Source of the DNA: a virus | Virus record (IMG/VR): IMGVR_UViG_3300030390_000846 | Span: 1 to 22,206 of that record | Length of the DNA stretch: 22,206 nucleotides | Reading direction: 5' to 3' (one strand) | Shown: positions 1 to 9,102 of the stretch, in pieces | Numbering within the stretch: position 1 is the stretch's first letter | Layout: the number at the start of each line of letters is the position of its first letter | The notes under the pieces: generated by a model | Told to the model about the DNA's origin: nothing | Seen by the model: the letters and a program-made list of their open reading frames with translations, nothing else | The model's database searches: none | Program-made: the position numbers and the translations under genes

Positions 1-3000
1 CCTGTGCTAGTAGCTTCATAAAAAAGCTCTAATTGAGAAACAAACGGTGAAGTTTCTACAACAGCTAAACCCATTACATTAGGATAATCATAACCTGACG
101 ATGGTGGTAGAAATAAAATTTCATTTACACCCACGCTTTGCTGTGTTGATATTTTAGATATATAAGGGTTTGTATCAAAATCATATATGCAAAATGGATT
201 ACCTTTTCCAGATGTTGCAGTTGTGGTAAACTCAACTGCAGGGAAAACATCTTTAGTTGTTCCAACTAGTTCTACATCGTCTGCTGAAGAAGATGGGTCA
301 AATTGAGTATTTCTATATGTAATACCACCTGTTGTAAACTGAACTGTGTTTGTAACTCTTGGAAACACTCTTTCATCACTAGTAAACTGATTTTGCAAAG
401 GACCAACCTCTTGTAAGTTTCTAGGTAATTTATTTATATTATCAGACACTAGTGTTGTAAATGCTGTTTCCCCTTGTTCTAAAGTAGAACCATGTATAGG
501 ATAACCATTTACAATACCAGGTAAATATACATTATAATAATCTTGTTGTTGTTGTTTTACGCCTATTCTATAGCTATAAAAACCATTAACGTTTATATTG
601 TATGTAGCATAAGATCTAGGTAGATCATTAGCTACTAGCGCTGGTTCAGGTCTACCGGTTGCAGTCTGATCAAACATGTATTTTGTAGCAACTTCTCCTG
701 TTGTATATAATTCAAGAGATTCAATTACCGCCGGCGTTGCACCGTTTGTAACAGTGTCAACGTCTTTTATATAAACATAATCAGTAAATAACCCAGCAAA
801 AGTTTTATCTATGTCAAAAACTCTTTTGTATGTAGTAGCAAAGTCTGTAAACAAAGGTTGAGCTACATTTGTTGAACCTGTTTGATACTTGTAATAATTA
901 TTAGGGAAATCAAATAATAACTCAAATTTGATAACATTACCAACATCAGCTGCACTTGTTAGCGCTACTTTTGGATTACCAGAACCATTATCTGTTACAA
1001 CATAATCATCAGTTAAAGTTAATTTAACAAATCCATCGTTTGTATTTTTATAAACATTGTAAGTGTTGCCAGATACAGTGTAGTTTGTTATGCCATTAAA
1101 AATAAAATCTGCTTGACCAGCTGTAGCTGTTATAGACTGTGTTGATAGATCTCTAAAAAATATAGGAAAAGCTAAAGAAGTAAGAGGTATAGTGTAGTAG
1201 TTACCTACAGCGTAAGCACCGGGATAACCACTAACATTGTTCGCATTTTCAGCTTCAGGTATTAAGCTGTTAAAATTAAGACGTAAAGTATCGCCTTTCC
1301 ACCCAGGAACAGAACCATTAAAAGAAACATTAGTATAGTCGCTAAAAACATTAGAACCTGGTTGAGGATTACCATCAACGTCCAATAGGTTATCGTAATT
1401 AGATAATATTATATCTGTTTGTCTACCAAATTTATCGGCTAGTATTATACCTACCTGATAATTTCTATTTTGTTTTAATGAATGTTGGGGATATTCAGTA
1501 AAAACTTGAGGTTCTTTTTCATTTATATCTACAAAATAATCCAAACCTTTTTGTCCACTTTTTCCTTGTAAGAAATTACCATACATTATTCTGTTACCAG
1601 AAGTTTCCTGAGCTAAAGCAGCTACAGGTACTTTATCAAAAACTCTAGCTGCTTCGTTGGAAGGTAGTGTTTTTATAGGTAAAGTTGATTGATAATCGTA
1701 TTGGTATATGTTTGTATTATTTAAACTATTTATAAAAGACTGATCTACAACTATAGATTCTAAAACTTGATATGCTTGAGTATCTGATTGTTTAAAAATA
1801 ATATCTATACCTTTTATTTTATAATCAGTTAATATATTTAAGCTAGGTAAAGAAATATTTAATACAGCATTATTAACAGAGTTTTGCATAAATTCTACTA
1901 CTGTAGATACAAAAGCTTTTGTTTCATCGTTGTTTAAAAATTGACCTTCTTGTTCTGGTATAAAAACATCTTGACTAAAAGGTGATATAACAGAGTATTC
2001 GTTGTCGTCAAATTTAAATCTATAACTAAATTTTACAAACTTATCTCTTAAGTAATCTGGATCACCATTCCATCCATTGTAACCAGCGTCTTTTTGAACT
2101 CTAACAGAATAGCCATTTATATTATCAGCTTCTGTACCTGTTGTTTCTAAAGTTACAGCTTGATCAGCTGAAGTCATTACAACGTATCCACCTGTAGCAC
2201 CGATAGGAGGACCAACAGGTGTATTATCTTTAGCCCAAAATCTAGTTTCTGTTCCTAAACCTGCAAAAGCACCAGCTGCATCTCTGTGACCAGAAGCTAA
2301 AGCATTAAAACCTGTTGTGTTAGTTCCTGGGTTAAGATCCCAACTAGTTGTTGATTTTAATCTTGCAGCACCACTATTTATTATATCACCACTCCATACA
2401 GATGATTTAATAACGCTAAAACCAGTTGGCGCTAAACCTCTTGTATCTTCTACTGCATGTCTATTATATAACTTACCATAAACAGAACCATTTGCTAGTG
2501 AATTTTCGTAATAACACCAAGCACCTTGCGAGTTTGTATTTGCAAGTGCCCAAGCAGCATTTGTTTGAGCTTCTGGTATTACATCTCCATTACTATATTT
2601 AGATACATTTAAGTTTACAGAAGAAACAGTTATAGCGCCTATTGTAGTTTGAAGAGGATCACTAGCGTCAGACATCGTTGATGGCTTAGTTAAAGCTGTT
2701 GATCTTAAATCTATAAATTCAGGTGCTAAATAAGGCGCAAATTTTGCTACAGATATTTGATCTTCATTTGTATAATAGTCTGCTGTTAAAGCATTATTAA
2801 CATTTATTTTTCTAGGTTGATTTCTATTGTCACTAAAAAACAATAAACCTTCTATTAAACTAATACCGTAAACAGGTGAAAGTGTAGAAAAATTTAACCA
2901 ACTACCTTGAACCAATATTTGATTAGATCCACTAGCTGTGTTATAAACTGCTATAAAGCAACTTGCAGATAGAGGTGCAGAGGCTGTTGTCTTGTGATCA

Positions 3001-3245
3001 GTTGCAAAATAATAAGCTAAACCTAAAGTTTGATCTGTTAATACGCCTATTATTTCTTGTTTTATATTAGAATTATTAACTTTTAGTTCATTACCTAGTA
3101 TAGATTCTAAAGCACCAACGTCACTAGCCTCAGACCTAGAAACTGCTACATTTAAAGCATCTCTGTATTCGTTGTTTGGTATTAGTCTCTCGTCTAGATC
3201 TTTGTTCATCTTAGACTTAATGAAACTATTTTTAGCTTCTGCCAT
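1..3245 (-). CDS. Large tail stabilisation/muzzle-type structural protein, 3' end outside window
   Basis: I read the frame downward from the ATG at 3245-3243 and found no stop to the left edge, so at least 1081 residues are present and the C-terminus is missing. The N-terminus (MNKDLDERL at about residues 13-21, then a stretch rich in N, S, E and G) resembles large tail proteins of Bacteroidota phages annotated as stabilisation proteins (P22 gp10-like). The rest is a long run of short beta-strand-like segments rich in N, T, S, Y and G, as expected for a beta-propeller or sandwich tail-tip protein. A beta-module at about residues 711-773 (starting QADF) looks inserted and resembles inserts in the next two tail proteins. 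It starts 3 bases after the upstream gene stops, so it is cotranscribed. The family assignment is inference from order and style; a large fibre or hub protein is the alternative. Confidence 0.7.
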   Translation of the reverse strand, partial: MAEAKNSFIKSKMNKDLDERLIPNNEYRDALNVAVSRSEASDVGALESILGNELKVNNSNIKQEIIGVLTDQTLGLAYYFATDHKTTASAPLSASCFIAVYNTASGSNQILVQGSWLNFSTLSPVYGISLIEGLLFFSDNRNQPRKINVNNALTADYYTNEDQISVAKFAPYLAPEFIDLRSTALTKPSTMSDASDPLQTTIGAITVSSVNLNVSKYSNGDVIPEAQTNAAWALANTNSQGAWCYYENSLANGSVYGKLYNRHAVEDTRGLAPTGFSVIKSSVWSGDIINSGAARLKSTTSWDLNPGTNTTGFNALASGHRDAAGAFAGLGTETRFWAKDNTPVGPPIGATGGYVVMTSADQAVTLETTGTEADNINGYSVRVQKDAGYNGWNGDPDYLRDKFVKFSYRFKFDDNEYSVISPFSQDVFIPEQEGQFLNNDETKAFVSTVVEFMQNSVNNAVLNISLPSLNILTDYKIKGIDIIFKQSDTQAYQVLESIVVDQSFINSLNNTNIYQYDYQSTLPIKTLPSNEAARVFDKVPVAALAQETSGNRIMYGNFLQGKSGQKGLDYFVDINEKEPQVFTEYPQHSLKQNRNYQVGIILADKFGRQTDIILSNYDNLLDVDGNPQPGSNVFSDYTNVSFNGSVPGWKGDTLRLNFNSLIPEAENANNVSGYPGAYAVGNYYTIPLTSLAFPIFFRDLSTQSITATAGQADFIFNGITNYTVSGNTYNVYKNTNDGFVKLTLTDDYVVTDNGSGNPKVALTSAADVGNVIKFELLFDFPNNYYKYQTGSTNVAQPLFTDFATTYKRVFDIDKTFAGLFTDYVYIKDVDTVTNGATPAVIESLELYTTGEVATKYMFDQTATGRPEPALVANDLPRSYATYNINVNGFYSYRIGVKQQQQDYYNVYLPGIVNGYPIHGSTLEQGETAFTTLVSDNINKLPRNLQEVGPLQNQFTSDERVFPRVTNTVQFTTGGITYRNTQFDPSSSADDVELVGTTKDVFPAVEFTTTATSGKGNPFCIYDFDTNPYISKISTQQSVGVNEILFLPPSSGYDYPNVMGLAVVETSPFVSQLELFYEATST

Positions 3246-3248
3246 GTA

Positions 3249-4508
3249 TTATGATTTTATCCATTTAGATTTACCTCTCATAACTTGAACTATTTCATCA
3301 AGCTTGATATTTGATAATCTTATTTTAGCATTTCTTAATTTAGCACTTTTTTCTTTTCTAAGTCTTTGTACTATGTATTCTGGTTGATTTATTCTAGTAG
3401 AAATTAAAGCGTGTAGCACGTAAGCGTACATTGCTTCTTCAGCTAGCTTTGGTACTCTACTGTCTAGGTCATACGCTAAGCCATCAGATATATATTCTAG
3501 TATTATTAATTTATCAACTAAATTACTAGAAAAAGATATTTTGCCTTCTCTTTCGTTCATATTAAACCAACCGTTTGCTTGAGAATATTGAGGATTTAAC
3601 CCGTACATTTGACCATAGCCAGAACCTATTACATTACCCATGTTATCCCAATTATAAGCCCACATGTCATTAGTAAAGTCATTAGTAAAATTACCGTTTA
3701 TAAACTGTTGATTAGCTTTGTGCCATCTTTCTTGTGTTAAAGATGTACCCTCTGTGTCATTGCCAAAATTATCTTGAGTAGGTATACCAGCAGAGTCTTG
3801 AGTTTGAGTATAAAAAGGACTAGTTGTAAGGTTGTTTGTTGGATATATAGGATGTTTAACACCTAGCGCATCTATCCAAGACATTTTAACGTAGTTAACA
3901 AAATCTTGAGGTAGCACTAATGTTAAGCTAGCAGGTATAGTTAGTTCAGCTGATTTTATACTTTTTAAAGTATCATAGCTAAACTCTTGCATAGCGCGCT
4001 TAGTGTGAAATATTATATCAGTTCTCTTAGCGTTAGGTATTAATTTACCTTGTCCAACGTAACCTATTGTAAAGTTATTCACAACATCACTTAGCTTAGT
4101 GTATTGATAGCTACCATAGTTGTCTTCAACTGTTTCACCATATGCTTTTTCAGCTTCAGTACTTCCGTACTTACCACCTGTTAATATTGTTAATTGAACA
4201 ACAACATACGCGTTAGCACTTGGCGCGGCGTTTAAAGTTATAGTTCTATTGTCACTACCTACTGACATACTTGTAACCCATTCAGACCAAGATCCAGGTA
4301 TACCTGAAGGACTAGTGTAAACCTTAAAGTTATTTAAGCCATAGTTTGGTAAAGTTGGATTCCAATCACCTAAAATAAGTTCAGTGTCAAAATCTGTTAT
4401 AAACGTTTGATTAAGACCTGCTGCTGCCGCTCTAAATCCTTGAGAACCTTGATAATATTGTTGAGCGTTCTCAGTTATTAATCCATCGCTTGCTGGTTGT
4501 ATTGCCAT
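3249..4508 (-). CDS. Tail ring/hub (head-to-tail adaptor type) structural protein, 419 aa
   Basis: The core begins near residue 138 (KLSDVVNNF, YVGQGKLIP, KRTDIIFHTKRAMQEFSYDT, then LPQDFVNYVKMSW to residue 211). This pattern recurs in tail or ring proteins of crAss-like and other Bacteroidota phages, located between the capsid gene and the large stabilisation protein, as here. Residues 31-108 form a beta-rich block (starting NQTF, ending near VVVQL) that looks inserted before the core. The C-terminus is helical and basic. The gene lies 6 bases after the preceding tail gene and 3 bases before the large tail protein. The leader AATTAATAAGAT before the ATG has no Shine-Dalgarno sequence. Assignment to a ring or hub rests on my memory of the family and on gene order; the exact place in the tail is not determined. 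Confidence 0.7.
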   Translation of the reverse strand: MAIQPASDGLITENAQQYYQGSQGFRAAAAGLNQTFITDFDTELILGDWNPTLPNYGLNNFKVYTSPSGIPGSWSEWVTSMSVGSDNRTITLNAAPSANAYVVVQLTILTGGKYGSTEAEKAYGETVEDNYGSYQYTKLSDVVNNFTIGYVGQGKLIPNAKRTDIIFHTKRAMQEFSYDTLKSIKSAELTIPASLTLVLPQDFVNYVKMSWIDALGVKHPIYPTNNLTTSPFYTQTQDSAGIPTQDNFGNDTEGTSLTQERWHKANQQFINGNFTNDFTNDMWAYNWDNMGNVIGSGYGQMYGLNPQYSQANGWFNMNEREGKISFSSNLVDKLIILEYISDGLAYDLDSRVPKLAEEAMYAYVLHALISTRINQPEYIVQRLRKEKSAKLRNAKIRLSNIKLDEIVQVMRGKSKWIKS

Positions 4509-4514
4509 ATCTTA

Positions 4515-5447
4515 TTAATTTCTTTCGTTTTGAGCCTCTTGAGCTATTTCACTAGCAGCCGCTTGAATTATTGTTTGATCTTTTATAACTATACCAGCAT
4601 ATAATAGTATTTGTATTATTACATTTACTTGTTCTGTTACGTCTAACTCAAAATTAACGGACGTCGCTGGATCCCACACGTAATAACCTGATGAAGAATT
4701 AAAATTCCAACTAGGATCTGTAGGTTTTTTAATATAAGTAGCTTGAACCTGCGAGCTTATTGATTGAGGATATATAATTATTTTATTTTCTTCAAATAAA
4801 TAAACAGGAAATTGCTCTACTGGTTTACTTATAGGAGATATATTAAGAAGTGCTAATTCATTTCTTTGTATTGGTTCAGCAATTCTATCATCTTTATATA
4901 AAACACTTCCTAATTTGTAAAAATCTTGTGGAAATAAAGTTATAACTATATTATTAGCAGCACCCGTAGGTAAAGATCCAGCTGTTAAGCTAAATATACC
5001 GCCAGATATTGTAAAACTAGTGTAAGCAACACCTAGATATGTAACTACTACTGTGCTTTGTTCTACTTGACTTTGTGTTATTGTTGTTAAAGGAAATGTT
5101 ATTTGATTTGTTACAGTGGATATTAATTGTGTTCCACTAGCTACGCTTGAAGATGTTGGCAGCGTAAAAAAAGCTGGGACTGTACCAGCTGCGGCATTAT
5201 AAGTGCAATTGCCAATTTTTTTAAAAACATCTAATTTTTCTTGCACTGTTTTATAGCGATTGCCATATTCGCTTTCGTTTTGTGGCACTCGTAGTTGTTG
5301 ATTTAAAGTTTCAAAATAAGTATCTAGTATGTCAAGTTGAACTTGAGCAGCCAGTTTGTTAAACTCATTAGGTGTTAAGTAACCTCTTTGTTCTTTATTT
5401 ATTATCAACAAGACTGTTTTATAAACTTGATCTACGTTTATTGCCAT
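4515..5447 (-). CDS. Tail ring/adaptor-type structural protein, 310 aa
   Basis: The N-terminal helix region (VYKTVLLIINKEQRGYLTP from residue 8, then EFNKLAAQVQLDILD) and the later PQDFYKLGSVLYKD and FEENKIIIYPQ segments look like adaptor or ring proteins found after the capsid gene in Bacteroidota phages. Between residues 84 and 172 lies a Thr/Val/Gly-rich beta block with no charged residues except one Glu. It appears to interrupt the normal sequence just before PQDFYKLG, so I read it as an inserted domain. The C-terminus is helical, ending in a Gln/Glu/Asn-rich tail. It is the first gene after the strong hairpin at 5464-5496 and is followed by the next tail gene within 6 bases. A role in closing the head and joining the tail is inference from position. 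Confidence 0.65.
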   Translation of the reverse strand: MAINVDQVYKTVLLIINKEQRGYLTPNEFNKLAAQVQLDILDTYFETLNQQLRVPQNESEYGNRYKTVQEKLDVFKKIGNCTYNAAAGTVPAFFTLPTSSSVASGTQLISTVTNQITFPLTTITQSQVEQSTVVVTYLGVAYTSFTISGGIFSLTAGSLPTGAANNIVITLFPQDFYKLGSVLYKDDRIAEPIQRNELALLNISPISKPVEQFPVYLFEENKIIIYPQSISSQVQATYIKKPTDPSWNFNSSSGYYVWDPATSVNFELDVTEQVNVIIQILLYAGIVIKDQTIIQAAASEIAQEAQNERN

Positions 5448-5463
5448 TTTAATTTGTTTATTA

Positions 5464-5496
5464 TAATATAGGCCCGAGTGAACGGGCCTTATATTA
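5464..5496 (-). terminator. Strong hairpin, probable transcription terminator or attenuator
   Basis: GGCCCG (5471-5476) pairs with CGGGCC (5483-5488) around a 6-base loop. The flanks TAATATA (5464-5470) and TATATTA (5490-5496) are also complementary, with T5489 left as a bulge. A GC-rich 6-bp core is striking in this AT-rich DNA. It lies in the 59-base gap between the 254-residue gene and the 310-residue tail gene. There is no pure U-tract on either strand, so termination may be partial, or the hairpin may protect an RNA end. Confidence 0.7.
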
Positions 5497-5506
5497 GTAT
5501 TACATG

Positions 5507-6271
5507 TTATTTAAGTTTTTTCTCGATAGACTTAAATATCTCGACACCTTCGTCTGTTTTCAAGAAAGCGGCAAAAGCTGAATAAGGGTTTTCTTCAAAA
5601 GGAACCGTCATTAGTTTTTTACCGTTTGACGCCCACGTGAACGAGCGTTGATCTGGAGATAGCTTAATAATGTTAGCTTCAGCTGCTTTTATTCCTAAGT
5701 TTCTAAGCTGCACGTTATCATCTTTAGCTAATTCTACAAATAAAACTGGATTTCTTTTAGCAAACATTAACAAGTCTCTTTTTACTTCTTTAGAGCTTAA
5801 TTCGTTTACTTTAGATCCAACTTCAACTCTTAGTATTGCTTCGCATTGATCAATATCTAAAGAAAGAGCCATGTTCATAGCCTCTATCTCGTATTCTAAA
5901 TCATGCAGTTCTTCTTTAGCAATCTGCTGAGGTTTTAATTCTTTATATAAGTGTTCTCTTGATGGGTGATATAAAGACAGCATTTTTTGTAATGCTTGAT
6001 ATCTTTTTTCTACTCTTAAGATACCATCTTTAAATGTTATGTGACCCATTGTTGATTCACCTTTTTGTTCATCTACAAATAATGAAGCTTGATTAGTAGC
6101 GTATCTTAACTCTCTTTGTGAACCTAGTTCTTCGTCAAACCACAATAAAGGGTGTTTTGTTGTGTGTTTACTTGGTAATGTAAGCGTTAAAGGAGTTTTA
6201 CTACCTGTTAGATAATAGTTTCTATCTTTTATTTCCCAACCTTCTGGTTGAGCTATTTTTTGTTTTGCCAT
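5507..6271 (-). CDS. Conserved phage protein of unknown function, 254 aa, directly after the capsid gene
   Basis: I do not recognise a named family. The protein is soluble-looking, with no signal peptide or membrane segment. The N-terminal third is beta-like, with the segment KHPLLWFDEELGSQREL. A charged helical middle (about residues 85-150) follows, then a conserved-looking C-terminal part with RNPVLFVELAKDD, SPDQRSFTW and NPYSAFAAFLKTDEG. The C-terminal pattern recalls proteins I associate with marine phage genomes, but I cannot attach a function. It stands alone between two hairpins (6301-6341 upstream, 5464-5496 downstream), so it may be expressed at a level different from its neighbours. 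Its place between major capsid and tail genes suggests a head-completion or internal virion role, which is inference. Confidence 0.65.
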   Translation of the reverse strand: MAKQKIAQPEGWEIKDRNYYLTGSKTPLTLTLPSKHTTKHPLLWFDEELGSQRELRYATNQASLFVDEQKGESTMGHITFKDGILRVEKRYQALQKMLSLYHPSREHLYKELKPQQIAKEELHDLEYEIEAMNMALSLDIDQCEAILRVEVGSKVNELSSKEVKRDLLMFAKRNPVLFVELAKDDNVQLRNLGIKAAEANIIKLSPDQRSFTWASNGKKLMTVPFEENPYSAFAAFLKTDEGVEIFKSIEKKLK

Positions 6272-6300
6272 GATATAATATAATTAAATAATTTATAAGA

Positions 6301-6341
6301 GTAATAATTACCCCCGTAGTTACAACGAGGGTAATAATTAC
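6301..6341 (-). terminator. Hairpin after the major capsid gene, possible terminator/attenuator
   Basis: GTAATAATTACCC (6301-6313) pairs with GGGTAATAATTAC (6329-6341) with one mismatch, and CGT (6315-6317) can pair with ACG (6325-6327), closing a 7-base loop. The outer arms are also an exact 11-base direct repeat (6301-6311 and 6331-6341). The hairpin lies 15 bases past the capsid stop, the usual place for a signal that ends or trims a highly expressed capsid message. A U-tract is lacking, so the termination role is tentative. Confidence 0.6.
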
Positions 6342-6355
6342 ATTTGTTGAATCAA

Positions 6356-7843
6356 TTAGATTCCTTTGAATAATACGAAGTTATTCGCAGCTTGAGTTAC
6401 TAAACATCTTTCTGATAAGAAGTTTACTTCCATTGCATCTAAAGATGAAGTGAAAGCACCACCTACAGAACCAGTTAACCAAGACTTCATTCGTCTGTCA
6501 TCAGCTTGTGAAGCTCTATAACGTACGTGTAAGAATGGTCTTCTAATGTTTGTTCCTAAGATTTGATCGTATACTGTAGAAGTTCCAGCTGGTACTAATA
6601 CACCTTCAATAGATGCAGGTCCAACTAATCCTCCACGAGTAGAAGCATCGTTTAAGTATTTCCAGTCAGTTTTGTAGAAGTCATAAGAACCTCTTCTGAA
6701 TCCAGAAAAACCTAAATTTAATGCCATTTCTTCAGAATTTTCAAATAATCCAAAAGCAGTACCTCCAGCGAATCCACCAGAAATAGAAGCTAACATATCG
6801 TCAAAATCAAGAGCAGTAGATCTGTTCAAGAATAACATGTTTTCTTCGATAGCTCCTTGAGTATCTAAGTTCTTTAGTATAGCATCAAAAGCATCTAATC
6901 CAGCAGCAGCTGTAAAGCCTACTTCTACGTTACCTCTATCTTGGATAGCAGCAAATAAACCTTGAGTACCACCTTGAGCAGCAGGTACAACACCAGCTGA
7001 GTTAAGTTCACCTTCAACCATTGCCATTTCTAAGTAATCTTCAAATCTAAGTCTTGTTTCAGACTCAGCTTTTAGATACCATAAATAACCTCCAGTTCCA
7101 TCTTCAGTAGAAACTTCTACCCAACCGATCTGAGCAGTGTCAGAACCGTTTACAGTGTATTGGCTTCTAATTATAATAGGAGAATTTGTGAATGTAGTAA
7201 ATGCAGGATCTACAGTTACCATAGGGTTTAAAATATTATTACCAACACTTGCAGCGTTAGGTAAAGCATTTGTAGTCGCTGATCCTTTTTGGAAATCAGA
7301 ACCGTATACAAATATCTTAACAGGGTTTCCGTTAGCAATACCGTTAGCAGCTAAATTAGCTCCTTGATATACTTCAACAGTTAACTGTCCTGGGTTACCA
7401 CCACCACCAGCGGCGCGGGTATCAGAAGCAGTAACTAAACACTTTGCTTCGTTACCGAAGTTATCCATTACAACTATTGTTGATAAAGGAGAAACAACGT
7501 TTAAAATTGGTACAGCAGCGTTAGCAGCAGTTACAGGAATTGTAATTGTTGCAGCAGCACCACCAGCACCTGCTACGACGCAGTTGTTGTATGATATGTG
7601 TAATCTTTCTTGTTCTGACCAGATTACTTGATCAGATGTCATTGGCATTTCAGCTCCAACCATTCTTAAGAAACCTGATAACGTTCTGTTACCATATCTC
7701 TCTACTTCTTGCTCATAAAGCTCTGGTAAATATTGTTGTGAAAAATTCACACCATTTGCACCAGCAAAGTTTAAATAGTTAGATGATAATGCTTGTTGTG
7801 ACTGAGATGGGATAATACTCCCAAACTGAGGACTTAAAGCCAT
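6356..7843 (-). CDS. Major capsid protein (HK97-fold type), 495 aa
   Basis: This is the expected major head protein: 495 residues, right after portal and scaffold-like genes. The N-terminal segment is typical of capsid proteins in marine Bacteroidota phages (PELYEQEVERYGNRTLSGF around residues 40-58, then the MTSDQVIWSEQ stretch). Residues about 86-182 are Ala/Gly/Val/Thr-rich, almost without charge, and look like a surface insertion domain. The C-terminal half holds FENSEEMALNLGFSGFRRG, RRPFLHVRYRASQADDRRM and a final ERCLVTQAANNF strand, as expected for P- and A-domain elements. The leader AAAAAAAACAAAAATT before the ATG is very A-rich with no Shine-Dalgarno sequence, typical of strong Bacteroidota initiation sites. 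A hairpin follows the stop. The fold is inferred from order and pattern; a minor head protein is unlikely given the context. Confidence 0.85.
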   Translation of the reverse strand: MALSPQFGSIIPSQSQQALSSNYLNFAGANGVNFSQQYLPELYEQEVERYGNRTLSGFLRMVGAEMPMTSDQVIWSEQERLHISYNNCVVAGAGGAAATITIPVTAANAAVPILNVVSPLSTIVVMDNFGNEAKCLVTASDTRAAGGGGNPGQLTVEVYQGANLAANGIANGNPVKIFVYGSDFQKGSATTNALPNAASVGNNILNPMVTVDPAFTTFTNSPIIIRSQYTVNGSDTAQIGWVEVSTEDGTGGYLWYLKAESETRLRFEDYLEMAMVEGELNSAGVVPAAQGGTQGLFAAIQDRGNVEVGFTAAAGLDAFDAILKNLDTQGAIEENMLFLNRSTALDFDDMLASISGGFAGGTAFGLFENSEEMALNLGFSGFRRGSYDFYKTDWKYLNDASTRGGLVGPASIEGVLVPAGTSTVYDQILGTNIRRPFLHVRYRASQADDRRMKSWLTGSVGGAFTSSLDAMEVNFLSERCLVTQAANNFVLFKGI

Positions 7844-7857
7844 AATTTTTGTTTTTT

Positions 7858-9078
7858 TTAGTTAAATTTTCTTGTTTTTATTTTCAATTTTGTTGAATCT
7901 AATCCACTAATAGCTTTTACTTTTAATCCGTTTATGAAAACATTTCCATCGGCAACTTGCCTAGGTCCGTCTTGTGATGGGTTTTTGGAAGAGGTGATAA
8001 TGTCTTTAACACCATCAGCCTTTCCTTGCTCGTAAAAATGATGAGCGATTTTATCAGCATTCATAGCAGCGTACATAGCTTTATGATAACCAGCTGGATC
8101 TACAATTTCACCTTTGTCATTGGAATATTTTCCAACAAAGTTTTGTACATCTGTTTGATTTTCACCAACTCTACTAGGATCTTTTATTCCATATCTAAAT
8201 TTCTTTTCACCAACGTTAAAATCAAAACCTTTGAATTCATCGTTGAATAATTTTTTAGTATTGTCTCTAAAATCACCATGTAATTTTGTAGCAATTTCTT
8301 GCTGCTGTTTGTAGCGGTCATAAAAGCTTACTGCTTCTTGTTGTTCTTGAGTTACGCCCGGTCTCAACTTGATATCGTCGTAATATTTACTCTTAGAACT
8401 TTCTAAAAAGTTTTTAGCATTTGCAACCTCTTCTTTAAAAGCAAGTTTTTTCTTGCGAACTTCCCTTGCTTCATCCACGTCTTCATCAAAAGTAAAATTA
8501 TCTTCCATTAGAAAATTAATTTCATCTTGATCTAGGTGTGGTTTTGTTTTTGTATAATATTCTTTAAGTACTTGTGTTGGACTTAAAGATGTATAATCTT
8601 TATTTAGCGAAACGTAGTCTTGCACTGTTCCGCCTGTTTCTTCCATAAAAGAAACTAGCTTTTCAATGTTTTCAGGCAATTGTTTACCTAAAACTTTTTC
8701 ATCTCTAACCGCTTCTTTAATTTCTTTTGTTACTTGTTTGACTTCTTCTTTTGTTACTTCTTGGATTGGTGAAGCTTCTTCAGAAATTTTGACGGGCTCT
8801 GGTACTTGTTCGTCCACTTTAGCGCTATCTCCGGTTTGTTCGCCCACAACCATCTCCTCTGTTTCTCCGATACGAATGGCATTGTCTTCTGTTTTAAGCG
8901 TTGGTATATCAACTTTTACAACTTCTGGAATTACTTTTCCTGTTGCTTCTGGTTTAGATAAATCAACTTTTGTTACATTGTTAATACTAGCTTTACCTAA
9001 GTTTTTAGGTGTTTTCTTTTTTGACTTTATTTTAAAGTCACCTTCCTGTTTAACAGGTTCATTTGTTGTTTCTGACAT
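7858..9078 (-). CDS. Scaffold-like head assembly protein, 406 aa
   Basis: The gene sits between portal and major capsid protein, the usual place for a scaffold or scaffold-protease. The protein is highly charged. Residues 1-130 are Lys/Glu/Val/Pro-rich and look disordered, with many EV, EP and KE pairs. Residues about 130-330 are helical (LPENIEKLVSFMEE, DQDEINFLMEDNFTFDEDVD, REVRKKKLAFKEEVANAKN). The C-terminus is basic and short (KLKIKTRKF), as in scaffolds that bind capsid protein through a terminal basic helix. I see no Ser-His-Asp protease motif, so a fused maturation protease is not supported. The start is preceded by an AT-only leader. The function is inference from composition and order. 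Confidence 0.7.
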   Translation of the reverse strand: MSETTNEPVKQEGDFKIKSKKKTPKNLGKASINNVTKVDLSKPEATGKVIPEVVKVDIPTLKTEDNAIRIGETEEMVVGEQTGDSAKVDEQVPEPVKISEEASPIQEVTKEEVKQVTKEIKEAVRDEKVLGKQLPENIEKLVSFMEETGGTVQDYVSLNKDYTSLSPTQVLKEYYTKTKPHLDQDEINFLMEDNFTFDEDVDEAREVRKKKLAFKEEVANAKNFLESSKSKYYDDIKLRPGVTQEQQEAVSFYDRYKQQQEIATKLHGDFRDNTKKLFNDEFKGFDFNVGEKKFRYGIKDPSRVGENQTDVQNFVGKYSNDKGEIVDPAGYHKAMYAAMNADKIAHHFYEQGKADGVKDIITSSKNPSQDGPRQVADGNVFINGLKVKAISGLDSTKLKIKTRKFN

Positions 9079-9102
9079 GATATGATATTATATAATTATT
9101 AA

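Noticed and set aside
8666-9085. Plus-strand open frame of 139 codons
   Set aside because: It is antisense to the charged, low-complexity N-terminus of the scaffold-like protein; Ser/Thr richness is what such a shadow gives.
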